Of a stretch of DNA of 15,288 bases, positions 1-8,458 are shown piece after piece. The notes below the pieces were generated by a model, which was not told the origin of the DNA, made no database searches, and saw only the letters and a list, made by a program, of their open reading frames with translations. Position numbers and translations under genes: made by a program. Every line of letters begins with the position of its first letter. Within the stretch, counting starts at the first letter, position 1. The stretch is from CAYXEN01 sp964464035. GTDB lineage: Bacteria > Krumholzibacteriota > Krumholzibacteriia > WVZY01. The DNA lies in assembly GCA_964464035.1 (NCBI GenBank), contig CAYXEN010000068.1, positions 1-15,288 of the forward strand. Direction: 5' to 3'.

Positions 1-2687
1 ACCCCATAGTCCGGATCGCACTCGCCGGCCCCGATGAACTCGTCGCCATACGGAGACTGGCCGAAAAGAAGCTCAAACCCGACCTGGAAACCCTTCCGGG
101 AATAGCTGCGGCCGAAGTGCGCGGCGGACTGGAAGAAGAGATAGAGATCGAAGTCGATCAGGACAAGCTGGCCGCGCTCGGCATCCCCCTGGACAGGATC
201 CGCGAAGTCGTCGGATTCTCCAACATCAACATGCCCGGGGGGCTATTGCGGAGCAAGGACAGCCAGTATCTCATCCGCACGAAGAACGAGTTCGAAAACG
301 TCGAGGAAATCTCCCGCTTGGTGATCAAGCAGGCCGGCGGGACGGCCGTCAGGCTGGGCGACGTCGCCGTCGTGTACCGCGGCGCCAAGGAGCGCGAAGA
401 GATAACACGCCTCAATGGCACCGAGTGCGTGGAGATAGACATATACAAGGAAGGCGACGCGAACACGGTGAACGTTGCCGGCGCGCTCCAAGGCGCGCTG
501 GCTCGATGGAGGAACAAGCTGCCCGAAGGGTACAAGCTGGCGATCCTTTTCGACCAGTCCCAATTCATAAAACAGGCCGTGAACGAGGTGCGAAGCGCGG
601 CCCTCCTGGGCGGCCTCCTTGCGGTACTCGTCTTGTTCGTATTTCTGCGTGACGCCAGGAGCACCTTGATAATAGCCACTTCCATTCCACTATCCGTTCT
701 CGCCACCTTCATCTTGATGTACAAGTACGACATCTCGCTGAACATAATGTCCCTCGGTGGTCTCACCCTGGGGATAGGCATGCTGGTCGACAATTCCATC
801 GTGGTCCTCGAATCGATCTACAGGAGAAAGCGCAGCGGATCCTCCCTCCACGAAGCCGCCGTCGAAGGCGCAGGCGAGGTTGGACCGGCGGTCACCGCCT
901 CGACTCTCACTACTGTCGCCGTCTTCATACCGATCATCTTCGTCGAAGGCATAGCCGGGCAATTGTTCAAGGACCAAGCCATGACGGTCACCATAAGTCT
1001 CCTCGCTTCTTTGCTGGTCGCCGTCACCGTCATCCCCATGCTGAGCGCCGCGGGTTCCGGAGATTCGTCCCGGCGACCGGGACCGCGGTCGCGAGAGGGA
1101 GACAAAGAAGCATTCAGCATGGGCGGCGTTTCCAGGATCTATGACCGCGTACTCGAAGCGGCCCTGAACCGCCCCTGGGTGACTCTCGCAATAGCCTTTC
1201 TCCTTTTCGCCGCTTCCCTCGCCTCACTCCGTTGGATCGGCAAAGAATTGACCCCATCGCTGAGCGAGGGCGAATTCTTCTTCGAGGTCAAGATGCCCGA
1301 AGGCACGTCGCTCGCCGCCACCGACCGCGTCCTCAGTCGAATGGAAGCCGAGGCGGCCGAGATCCCCGCGATAGACAAGTATTTCTCGACCGTGGGCACC
1401 AGATTCGCGACCGGGGGAATCTCCGTGAACACGAAAGCCGAGAACCTCGGTCAACTGAACATCGTCATGAAGAATCGCGCGGACGACGCGACCGAGGAGA
1501 AAACCGCGGAAGATCTCCGCAGTCGCTACGAGCGGATCCCCGACTTGGAGATCAAGATGGGCAAACCGTCCTATTTCTCGCTGAAAACACCCGTCGAATT
1601 GATTCTCTACGGTGAGGATCTCGATGCGCTCAGGGATTACTCGCTCAGGCTCGTCGAGCGTTTGGAGAGCATCCCCGGCTTGGTCGACGTTCGTTCATCG
1701 CTGGAGGCGGGGACGCCCGAGCTTCAAGTGGTCTTCGACCGCGCCAGGCTCGCATCGCTGGATCTCGACATGGCGACCATATCGGAAACCCTTCGCAACC
1801 GTGTGCTCGGCGTCGTTCCGACGAGGTTCAAGGAAATCGACCGCGAAATCGACATTCGGATCCGCAATCGTGAGAGCGATCGCCGATCACTCGACGACGT
1901 CCGCAATCTCGTCGTTCCCGGCCCGGGAGGGAAGCCCCTCCGTCTCCTCTCTCTCGCCGACGTGCATCTCGACCGCGGTCCCGCGGAAATCCACAGGATC
2001 CAGCAACAGAGGGCCGCGGTCATAACGGGGAACCTGTCCGGCCGCAGCCTCACTTCAGTGGTGGAGGACGTGAACGACGTCCTGCGCCGCTATCCGCCGC
2101 CGCGCGGGATAACCCCGGAATGGGGAGGACAGAGCGAGGAGATGAAAGTTTCCTTCGCCAGCCTCCGCTTCGCCATCTTGCTCGCCGTTTTCCTCGTCTA
2201 CCTCGTGATGGCGGCGACGTTCGAATCCTTCGTCCATCCTTTCATCGTTCTGTTCACAATTCCCCTGGCTCTGGTCGGCGTCGTCGCGGGACTTCTCGCC
2301 ACGGCAACGAACATAACCATCATCGTTCTCATCGGTATCGTCATGCTGGTGGGGATAGTGGTGAACAACGCGATCGTGTTGATAGACGCGGTGAATCGCC
2401 TGCGCAGGAACGGAATGACCAAGAAAGAGGCCGTCATCCGCGGCGGGCATATCCGCCTGCGCCCCATTCTCATGACGGCGCTTACGACCATCCTCGGTCT
2501 TCTCCCCATGGCGATAAGCTGGGGTGAAGGGGCGGAGTTGCGCTCTCCCCTCGCCGTCACCGTGGCTTCAGGCCTCTTCACCAGCACTTTTCTCACGCTG
2601 CTCGTCATCCCCGCCGCCTACATGGTCGTACCGTCATTGATGGACAGGAAGAACGGCGGGAACACGCAAGGAGGCTCACGAGAGTGA
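1..2687 (+). CDS. RND-family efflux transporter permease, first of a tandem pair (5' partial)
   Basis: Inner-membrane, proton-driven pump subunit of the AcrB/MdtB type, which exports drugs or other small molecules through a periplasmic adaptor and outer-membrane channel. The frame is open from base 3 to the TGA at 2685-2687, giving 894 visible residues. By alignment with the next gene about 135-140 N-terminal residues (TM1 and the first part of the porter domain) lie upstream of the window. A GTG at 117 is internal, because the 38 codons before it already read as porter-domain sequence. TM4 carries the motif GIGMLVDNSIVVLE (Asp codon 789-791). The TM10 equivalent is GIVVNNAIVLID (Asn-Asn at 2364-2369). 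Compared with AcrB D407/D408/K940, the second Asp is Asn and the Lys position falls in V-N-N; as I recall this is common in one large RND branch, so it is not evidence of inactivity. The gene overlaps the next by 4 bp (GTGA). Substrate cannot be read from sequence. Confidence 0.95.
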   Translation, partial: PIVRIALAGPDELVAIRRLAEKKLKPDLETLPGIAAAEVRGGLEEEIEIEVDQDKLAALGIPLDRIREVVGFSNINMPGGLLRSKDSQYLIRTKNEFENVEEISRLVIKQAGGTAVRLGDVAVVYRGAKEREEITRLNGTECVEIDIYKEGDANTVNVAGALQGALARWRNKLPEGYKLAILFDQSQFIKQAVNEVRSAALLGGLLAVLVLFVFLRDARSTLIIATSIPLSVLATFILMYKYDISLNIMSLGGLTLGIGMLVDNSIVVLESIYRRKRSGSSLHEAAVEGAGEVGPAVTASTLTTVAVFIPIIFVEGIAGQLFKDQAMTVTISLLASLLVAVTVIPMLSAAGSGDSSRRPGPRSREGDKEAFSMGGVSRIYDRVLEAALNRPWVTLAIAFLLFAASLASLRWIGKELTPSLSEGEFFFEVKMPEGTSLAATDRVLSRMEAEAAEIPAIDKYFSTVGTRFATGGISVNTKAENLGQLNIVMKNRADDATEEKTAEDLRSRYERIPDLEIKMGKPSYFSLKTPVELILYGEDLDALRDYSLRLVERLESIPGLVDVRSSLEAGTPELQVVFDRARLASLDLDMATISETLRNRVLGVVPTRFKEIDREIDIRIRNRESDRRSLDDVRNLVVPGPGGKPLRLLSLADVHLDRGPAEIHRIQQQRAAVITGNLSGRSLTSVVEDVNDVLRRYPPPRGITPEWGGQSEEMKVSFASLRFAILLAVFLVYLVMAATFESFVHPFIVLFTIPLALVGVVAGLLATATNITIIVLIGIVMLVGIVVNNAIVLIDAVNRLRRNGMTKKEAVIRGGHIRLRPILMTALTTILGLLPMAISWGEGAELRSPLAVTVASGLFTSTFLTLLVIPAAYMVVPSLMDRKNGGNTQGGSRE
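2668..2674 (+). promoter_or_regulatory. Ribosome binding site of the second RND gene
   Basis: AAGGAGG lies 9 nt before the GTG at 2684, inside the end of the first RND gene. It supports the GTG start and the GTGA stop/start overlap, so the two permeases are probably translationally coupled. Confidence 0.8.
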
Positions 2688-5600
2688 CCCTGCCCGAGCT
2701 GGCGATAAGGCGGCACGTAACCACGTTGATGATAATCGTGAGCCTGGTGGTCCTGGGCTTCGTGGCTCTCATGCGCCTTCCTCTCGCCTTCTTGCCCGAC
2801 ATCGAACAGCCGCACATATTCGTCCGCATCCCGTATCCCAACGCGTCCCCGGAACAGGTCGAGCGAACGATCATCCGTCCCGTCGAGGAAACCCTGGGTT
2901 CGCTCCGCGGCTTGAAACAGATGTGGTCCAATTGCGACCAGGACGGGGGCATGATACGACTCCAATACGATTGGGCATACGACATGCGGGTAGCCAGGGT
3001 CGAGGTCTGGGAGAAGCTCGACAGGATAAAACGTGACCTGCCAGACGACATAGGCGACATAACCGTCAGCTCGAACTGGGATTCCCGGGAAGCGGACCAA
3101 CCGATCCTCGAGGGGAGGCTTTCATCCAACCGCGATCTATCCGAAAGCTACGAGCTCCTCGAGCGGAAGATCGTAAAGCCCCTCGAAAGGATACCCGGCG
3201 TCGCCCAGGTGCGGCTCGACGGAGTCAGCCCCCGCGAGGTGAGGATCAACCTGCGGGTGGCGGACCTCGAATTCCACAGGATCGACGTCCGCCGCGTCTA
3301 CGAAATACTGCGCGGGTCCAATTTCGACCGGTCCCTGGGGAGGATAGTCGACGGCGACAATCTCTACACCGTGCGGACTATCGGAGCTTTCAAAAGCATC
3401 GAAGAGATCGCGAATCTCAGGATAAGAAGTGACGGGCTCCGGCTCAAGGATATCGCCGACGTAAGTTACGAACAGCCTCCACTCGAGTACGGCCGCCATC
3501 TCGACGGACACTTCGCGGTGGGAATCACCGTCAGCCAGGAATCCAAGGCGAATACCGTCGAAGTGTGCGACGAACTCGAGAAAAGAATCGAGGCCATGAA
3601 GAACGATCCCGAGCTCGAAGGCGTGAATTTCCTCGTCTGGTTCAGTCAGGGCAGGGAGATAAAGAAGACCCTCAGGGATCTCATGATAACGGGCGTGGTG
3701 GGGGCGATCCTGGCCTCCCTCATTTTGCTCGCCTTTCTGCGCAAAGTCTCGACCACGGTGGTCGCCGTCATTTGCATCCCCTTCTCCCTCGTCGTCACTT
3801 GCGGCATCGTATGGGCGATGGGCCACACGCTGAACACATTGACTCTCCTCGGGCTCATCGTCGGTGTCGGCATGCTCGTGGACAATGCAGTCGTGGTGAT
3901 GGAGAACATCTTCCGGCACCGCGAATCCGGGTTGGATCCCGCACGCGCATCCCTGATCGGGGCGAAGGAGGTATCCACGGCGGTCATCGCCGCCACCCTG
4001 ACTTCGGTGATCGTGTTCCTGCCGCTCATCTTCAACAAGCCCACGGAGATGAACCTCTATCTGCGAGAACTCGGCATCACGGTATGCTTGACTCTCCTCG
4101 CTTCCCTGTTCATCAGCCAGACATTGATCCCGCTGGCCACTTCGTGGTTCATCAAAACGAAGCCCAAACCGCGGGACAGGTTCATGCTTCGACTCGAAAC
4201 AGTCTACGAGCGCGTCCTTCGCTTCAACTTGAAGCACCGTTGGCTCACGCCGCTCATAGGCATCGTCGTCTTCGCTTGCGCTTACTATCCGTTCACCAGG
4301 ATCGACAAGAACTTCGATTCGAGCCGTCACGAACTCTTCGTCCAGATTCGATACAACATCAGCGAAGAGATGAGCCTCGAGCAAAAGGAGCAACTGGTCA
4401 CGAGAGTCGAGAAAACCCTGGAGCCGCACCGCAAAGAACTGATGGCCCGATCGATCTACAGCTTCTGGAGCGACCGCTGGACGCTGACGCGCATCTACCT
4501 CGACGAGGGCAAGGCGAGCGAGGACAACATGGCTCTCGTGCGCAACCGCTTGCGCAAGCTTCTCCCGGAGATAGCCGGCGTCAAGCTGGAAGTCCAGGAG
4601 AATCGCCAGTTCTGGCGGATGGACCGCGGCAAGCGGATCGCATTTCAACTGGTCGGAGAGGACTCCGAAGTCCTGGCCAGGCTAGCCGAAGAAGCCAAGA
4701 AACGGCTGGAGGAGATCCCCGGATTGACCGACCCCTTCTCCAGCAACGAAGCGGGCGGCCAGGAACTTCACGTCCGGCTCGATCGCGAACTCGCCTCACG
4801 TTACGGGATATCACCGTTGCAGCCGGCCGAAATCATCGGCCTGACCTTTCGGGGTCGGAGGCTTCCCCGCTTCCGCACGGACCAAGGTGAGAAGGAAATG
4901 ATGCTGATGCTCGACGAGAAGAAGACGGAAACTCTATCCCATCTCCGCAACCTGCCCATCTGGACCGGCGGCGGCAAGATCCCCCTCGCCTCGCTGGCCG
5001 AGTTCCGCGAAACCCCCGGCCCGGAGCGGATCCAGAGAAGCAACCGCTTGACAAGCATATGGGTCGGCGCCAGGTACGAGAAGGGCAACCGCAAGAATTA
5101 CATCCCTCTCGTCACCGCAGCCATGAACAGCATGCATTTTCCCTACGGGTACTCGTGGACCTTCGGGCAATGGCAGGAGAGACGCAAGGAGCAATCCCGG
5201 GAGTTCATCGTCAACCTCGCCCTGGCCCTCCTCCTGATCTTCGCGGTCATGGCGGGCCTTTTCGAATCCATTCCCCAGGCGATATCACTTCTCATCGCCC
5301 TTCCCTTCGCCGTGGCGGGCGCAGTATGGACTCTTTATCTCACCGGAACCGACTTCGATCAACCCGCTGCGATCGGGCTTCTCCTGCTCATAGGCGTCGT
5401 CGTCAACAACGGCATCGTCATGATCGAACACATAAACAGTTACAGAAGACGGGGAATGCCCCGCTTCGACGCCATGATCAAGGGAGGCAGGGAAAGGTTG
5501 CGCCCGATCCTCATGACCGCGGTGACGACTCTGCTCGGCCTCGTTCCCATAGTCGTCCAGAAACCCTCTCTCGGCGGGGTATATTACTACTCCATGGCCT

Positions 5601-5740
5601 TGGTGATCATGGGAGGCCTGTTCGTCTCCACCTTCCTCACATCCATTCTCCTGCCCACCAACACGACACTCGTCGAGGACTCCCTTCATAAACTGGGCAG
5701 GGTCCTGGGCGGCTTCAGAAAGGCTCTGCGGATACCCTAG
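2684..5740 (+). CDS. RND-family efflux transporter permease, second of a tandem pair
   Basis: Full-length RND permease of 1018 residues, the usual size for the AcrB/MdtC superfamily. TM1 spans about residues 12-30 and is followed by the first periplasmic porter loop (32-330). A helix bundle follows (about 331-490), with TM4 motif GVGMLVDNAVVVMEN (D400, N401). The cytoplasmic linker (490-518), TM7 and the second periplasmic loop (540-838) lead to the final bundle with GVVVNNGIVMIEH (N908, N909) and the conserved ERLRPILMTAVTT at 937-949. It lacks the LVDG signature I associate with CzcA-type metal exporters, so a drug or hydrophobic-compound exporter is more likely, but substrate is unknown. 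Start is GTG at 2684 with AAGGAGG 9 nt upstream. It overlaps the first permease by 4 bp and the convergent peroxiredoxin gene by 4 bp (CTAG). Two different permeases in one unit resembles MdtB-MdtC, where the pump is a heterotrimer; that arrangement here is inference. Confidence 0.95.
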   Translation: MTLPELAIRRHVTTLMIIVSLVVLGFVALMRLPLAFLPDIEQPHIFVRIPYPNASPEQVERTIIRPVEETLGSLRGLKQMWSNCDQDGGMIRLQYDWAYDMRVARVEVWEKLDRIKRDLPDDIGDITVSSNWDSREADQPILEGRLSSNRDLSESYELLERKIVKPLERIPGVAQVRLDGVSPREVRINLRVADLEFHRIDVRRVYEILRGSNFDRSLGRIVDGDNLYTVRTIGAFKSIEEIANLRIRSDGLRLKDIADVSYEQPPLEYGRHLDGHFAVGITVSQESKANTVEVCDELEKRIEAMKNDPELEGVNFLVWFSQGREIKKTLRDLMITGVVGAILASLILLAFLRKVSTTVVAVICIPFSLVVTCGIVWAMGHTLNTLTLLGLIVGVGMLVDNAVVVMENIFRHRESGLDPARASLIGAKEVSTAVIAATLTSVIVFLPLIFNKPTEMNLYLRELGITVCLTLLASLFISQTLIPLATSWFIKTKPKPRDRFMLRLETVYERVLRFNLKHRWLTPLIGIVVFACAYYPFTRIDKNFDSSRHELFVQIRYNISEEMSLEQKEQLVTRVEKTLEPHRKELMARSIYSFWSDRWTLTRIYLDEGKASEDNMALVRNRLRKLLPEIAGVKLEVQENRQFWRMDRGKRIAFQLVGEDSEVLARLAEEAKKRLEEIPGLTDPFSSNEAGGQELHVRLDRELASRYGISPLQPAEIIGLTFRGRRLPRFRTDQGEKEMMLMLDEKKTETLSHLRNLPIWTGGGKIPLASLAEFRETPGPERIQRSNRLTSIWVGARYEKGNRKNYIPLVTAAMNSMHFPYGYSWTFGQWQERRKEQSREFIVNLALALLLIFAVMAGLFESIPQAISLLIALPFAVAGAVWTLYLTGTDFDQPAAIGLLLLIGVVVNNGIVMIEHINSYRRRGMPRFDAMIKGGRERLRPILMTAVTTLLGLVPIVVQKPSLGGVYYYSMALVIMGGLFVSTFLTSILLPTNTTLVEDSLHKLGRVLGGFRKALRIP

Positions 5741-6336
5741 AGTTCCTCCGCCTTCGACGCGAGATAGGAAGCCACGCCCTCGGCCGTCGGCTTCATGCCT
5801 TCTTTGCCGGGATTCCAGCCGGCGGGGCAGACTTCCCCGTGCTTCTCGAAGTGCTGAAGGGCATCGACCATGCGGAGCATTTCGTCTATGTTGCGTCCCA
5901 GGGAAAGGTTGTTCACCACCTGGTGCTGAACGACGCCTTCCCTGTCGATCAGGAAGGAAGCCCGCAAAGCCACGCCGTCCGGATGCTCCACGCCGTAGGC
6001 CTGGGTTATCGAATGATTGATGTCGGCCACCATGGGGAAGCGGACGGGGCCTATGCCCCCCTTGTCTATGGGTGTACTTCGCCAGCTGTAATGGGAAAAG
6101 TGCGAATCTATCGATACACCTACGACTTCGACGCCTCGCTTCTTGAACTCCTCGAGCCTGTGGTCGTGGGCTATGATTTCCGTGGGACATACGAAAGTGA
6201 AATCCAGCGGCCAAAAGAAAAGGACCACGTACTTGCCCCTGAGATCTGATAGCTTGAAATTCTCCTGGATCGTACCGTCACCCATCACGGCGGGCGCGGT
6301 GAAATCCGGAGCTTCTTTTGCAACGAGAACGCTCAT
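5737..6336 (-). CDS. 2-Cys peroxiredoxin (AhpC/Prx1 family, PrxC-like)
   Basis: Cytosolic thiol peroxidase of 199 residues that reduces H2O2, organic peroxides and probably peroxynitrite. The peroxidatic Cys50 sits in PLDFTFVCPTE (the PxxxT/SxxC motif, with P43 and T47) and Arg125 is the likely active-site Arg. The resolving Cys170 is in HGEVCPAGW. GGIG at 93-96 matches the GGLG motif of over-oxidation-sensitive typical 2-Cys enzymes; the C-terminal YF is replaced by YL (191-192). The tail motif NLSLGRNIDEMLRMVDAL is characteristic of the bacterial AhpC/PrxC group. The start chosen is ATG at 6336, with AAAGGAG 8 nt upstream; a GTG at 6345 would overlap that site. No AhpF or thioredoxin gene is in the window, so the reductant is unknown. 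It is the last gene of the minus-strand run, 193 bp after the sulfatase-fold gene, and probably has its own promoter. Its TAG overlaps the stop of the convergent RND gene. Confidence 0.97.
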   Translation of the reverse strand: MSVLVAKEAPDFTAPAVMGDGTIQENFKLSDLRGKYVVLFFWPLDFTFVCPTEIIAHDHRLEEFKKRGVEVVGVSIDSHFSHYSWRSTPIDKGGIGPVRFPMVADINHSITQAYGVEHPDGVALRASFLIDREGVVQHQVVNNLSLGRNIDEMLRMVDALQHFEKHGEVCPAGWNPGKEGMKPTAEGVASYLASKAEEL

Positions 6337-6344
6337 GCTCGACA

Positions 6345-6351
6345 CTCCTTT
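6345..6351 (-). promoter_or_regulatory. Ribosome binding site deciding the peroxiredoxin start
   Basis: Minus-strand AAAGGAG, 8 nt before the ATG at 6336. The in-frame GTG at 6343-6345 uses the last G of this site, so it cannot be served by it. Confidence 0.8.
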
Positions 6352-6438
6352 CAGGATCGAATATCACATGCCTTTATTGATCCGGATAGCCTCAATCAAC
6401 AGGCAAGATGCATCCATGCGCATCATCTACATGTTATC

Positions 6439-6466
6439 AATTTAATATAATTTTCTCCTCTGTCCA
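6439..6466 (-). promoter_or_regulatory. Candidate sigma-70-like promoter of the peroxiredoxin gene
   Basis: In the 193-bp gap upstream of the peroxiredoxin gene the minus strand has TGGACA (6466-6461), a 16-nt spacer and TAAATT (6444-6439). This falls in the most AT-rich patch of the gap. It would give a leader of roughly 95 nt containing an interrupted inverted repeat TTGAT/ATCAA near 6376-6398. Both hexamers deviate from consensus, and I see no clear OxyR or PerR operator, so this is only a candidate. Confidence 0.3.
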
Positions 6467-6477
6467 CCATTTCCTGA

Positions 6478-6530
6478 AGTCCCGCACACGGCGCCCGTCT
6501 TGCACGCGAAGCGGAGTCCTAGTCCCGCAC
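6478..6530 (-). repeat. Pair of 10-bp direct repeats around the sulfatase-fold gene end
   Basis: The plus-strand sequence AGTCCCGCAC occurs exactly at 6478-6487 and again at 6521-6530, 43 bp apart. The second copy ends on the first base of the sulfatase-fold stop codon. No inverted-repeat terminator or T-tract accompanies them. Function unknown; chance is possible. Confidence 0.4.
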
Positions 6531-8413
6531 TATTCTATGTATCCGAGGCTGCGAAGCGATTCCAGGGTCTTTTCGTCCGCGACCGGAGCTTTCGTGCTTT
6601 CCCCGATCCCTCCCGCTTCGTCCAGAGAAGCGGTGAAAGACGAGAGCATCTCTTTCATGCGAACGGCCAGATCCTTCTTTTCACGAATCAGATTGATGCT
6701 TTCGGATGGATCGTTTGCGAGATCGTACAGCTCGTCCGGAGCCAGGGCGCCTTCCAGCAACGCGTTCATGCTCCAGAAGACGTCGATCGGGCCGGTAGGA
6801 TGACGGGCCCAGAACGAAAGCCTGTGCACATACTTGATCGACCCCTTTTTCAGGGCCTGCGTCCTCCCCGCAATGTCGTGCCGGCCGTATCCCGCCTCGA
6901 TGTACACGAATTCCCTTGCATCCCCGTCTTCCCCCCCGGTCAAAATAGGCAGGAAACTCAAGCCTTGCGCTTCTTCCGGAGCCCGCAAACCGAGCGCATC
7001 CAGAATCGTCGGCATGACGTCCACCAACCCAACGAGGGCATCACACAACGACGCCTTCGTCACGCCCGGAATGCGCATCACCAGCGGGACATGCGCGCAC
7101 GGCTCGTAGGGATGCAACCCGTGCTCGAAGTAATAGTTATGTTCGCCCAGACTCTCACCGTGATCCGCAGTGAACACGACGATCGTACGCTTCGCCGCTT
7201 CATTCCCTTCAAGCCAATCCAGGATGCGCCCGAGCTGATCGTCAGCGAAACGTATCTCACCGTCGTATAACCCGACCTGTTCGCCCACGCCTTCCGCTCC
7301 CGCCGCGAAAAGCCGGTCGTAAGGAGCCGGGGGATCGTAGGGTGTATGCGGATCCGTGAAGTGCACCCAAAGGAACCAGGGCTCCGCGTTTCCCGCATTC
7401 CTCTCCAGCCATGAAATGCTCAAGTCGGCGCCGGTCCTCGCGTCCTTGTGTCCGAATACATAATCATCGAATCCCTGGTCGAATCCGAAAGCCGGATAGA
7501 GGTTGCCGTTCGTAATCACTGCAGCAGTCGTCCAGCCCGCGTCACGCAGGCATTCGGCCAAGGTTCGACTCGCGTCGGAAAGCCTGCGCATTGCGCCCCT
7601 TATCCCGTGGTAGGAAGGATACGTCCCGGTGAAGAGGGTCGCGAAGCTGGGACTCGTCTTCGGGCGCTGGCAATATGCGTTCTCGAACATGACGCTCTTT
7701 CGGGCCAGGCGATCGATGTTGGGAGACGTATTCCGCCCGTATCCATAGCACCCCAAATGGTCGGCTCGCAGGGTATCGAAAGTGAGCAGGAGGAGGTTCC
7801 ATTTTTCACCGGAAACGGCATCGGTCGTGCTTCTCAAACGTACGGGCATCTTTCCCTCGTCTCTTTTGCCACCACTTCCCATTGCGAAACCGCCCGACCC
7901 ACCCGCGGTCATCCCTTCGAACAACCCCGAAGCCAGGAACAACGCAGTCGCCGCGAGCAACAGCGACGATGCTCGCTTGAGAGAAGGGCCGCTTTGCACT
8001 TCGGCGGGGCCCTTCGCTCGCCTCGATCCTGCAGCCAGAACGAGGACGAATATGGAAACCGACAGGGAGAGTATCACGACCACGAGACCCGAAATGCGGC
8101 CCATGAAGCGGACGGCCAGGAACATGAGCCAGGACGAGAAATAAGGGAGGGACACGGCAAGTGATCCCAAGGGGAACGATCCCCCCTTGCCGGAGACGAT
8201 CGGATAAAGCAATAGAGCGCAGACGGCTCCCGCGAGGCCTCCCCACAACCCGCCCAATCCCGCATACCTCGCGTAAGACAGAACGATTTCCTTCGCCGGC
8301 GAGAGCGAGAACAATCCTCCGAGCCCGAGAATCGAGACATGCAACAGGCCGATTACTCCGCCTGCCATGACGCTTTCTCCAACGAGCGATGCCACTGCGC
8401 CGAACTTTTTCAT
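6530..8413 (-). CDS. Membrane-anchored sulfatase-fold (alkaline phosphatase superfamily) hydrolase with Thr at the nucleophile position
   Basis: Protein of 627 residues. Five likely membrane helices (about 14-37, 50-73, 85-104, 107-128, 149-168) precede an extracytoplasmic sulfatase domain (about 204-590). Family landmarks are LLTFDTLRADHLGCYG (metal-ligand candidates D213 and D218), WVHFTDPHTPYDPP (349-362), FTADHGESLGEH (D417, H418) and the closing ELYDLANDP. Where formylglycine sulfatases have CxPxR, this protein reads T-S-P-S-F (253-257). Thr253 replaces the modifiable Cys and Phe257 the Arg, so it should not need formylglycine-generating enzyme. Phosphotransferases of the fold such as LtaS and EptA use Thr and also have five N-terminal helices, so sulfate-ester hydrolysis is not assured; phosphoester hydrolysis or transfer is equally possible. 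Start is ATG at 8413 with GGAG 5 nt upstream; a TTG at 8446 lacks comparable support. It lies 84 bp after the M48 gene. The tail ends L-R-S-L-G-Y-I-E. Confidence 0.93.
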   Translation of the reverse strand: MKKFGAVASLVGESVMAGGVIGLLHVSILGLGGLFSLSPAKEIVLSYARYAGLGGLWGGLAGAVCALLLYPIVSGKGGSFPLGSLAVSLPYFSSWLMFLAVRFMGRISGLVVVILSLSVSIFVLVLAAGSRRAKGPAEVQSGPSLKRASSLLLAATALFLASGLFEGMTAGGSGGFAMGSGGKRDEGKMPVRLRSTTDAVSGEKWNLLLLTFDTLRADHLGCYGYGRNTSPNIDRLARKSVMFENAYCQRPKTSPSFATLFTGTYPSYHGIRGAMRRLSDASRTLAECLRDAGWTTAAVITNGNLYPAFGFDQGFDDYVFGHKDARTGADLSISWLERNAGNAEPWFLWVHFTDPHTPYDPPAPYDRLFAAGAEGVGEQVGLYDGEIRFADDQLGRILDWLEGNEAAKRTIVVFTADHGESLGEHNYYFEHGLHPYEPCAHVPLVMRIPGVTKASLCDALVGLVDVMPTILDALGLRAPEEAQGLSFLPILTGGEDGDAREFVYIEAGYGRHDIAGRTQALKKGSIKYVHRLSFWARHPTGPIDVFWSMNALLEGALAPDELYDLANDPSESINLIREKKDLAVRMKEMLSSFTASLDEAGGIGESTKAPVADEKTLESLRSLGYIE

Positions 8414-8418
8414 CTTTA

Positions 8419-8422
8419 CTCC
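8419..8422 (-). promoter_or_regulatory. Ribosome binding site deciding the sulfatase-fold start
   Basis: Minus-strand GGAG followed by TAAAG and the ATG at 8413. It favours this ATG over the in-frame TTG 11 codons upstream at 8446. Confidence 0.65.
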
Positions 8423-8458
8423 GCGGCCGGGGGCGGCATCGAACAATGTTCGTGTTCC

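Noticed and set aside
789..794. LVDN in place of the AcrB LVDD motif as a sign of an inactive pump
   Set aside because: Both permeases have it, and to my knowledge LVDN with V-N-N in TM10 is widespread in intact RND pumps; the rest of each protein is well preserved.
3137..4648. 503-codon open frame antisense to the second RND gene
   Set aside because: It lies wholly inside a well-supported RND gene. Its translation is a low-complexity mix of Asp, Glu, His and Arg with no family motif, as expected from the complement of a GC-biased gene.
3565..4890. 441-codon plus-strand frame inside the second RND gene
   Set aside because: It overlaps the real gene in another frame. The product is Arg/His/Pro-rich without any recognisable domain.
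6337..6345. GTG start adding three residues to the peroxiredoxin
   Set aside because: It overlaps the ribosome binding site that serves the ATG at 6336.
8414..8446. TTG start adding 11 residues to the sulfatase-fold protein
   Set aside because: The ATG at 8413 has GGAG at 5-nt spacing and begins with M-K-K before the first membrane helix; the TTG has no comparable site.
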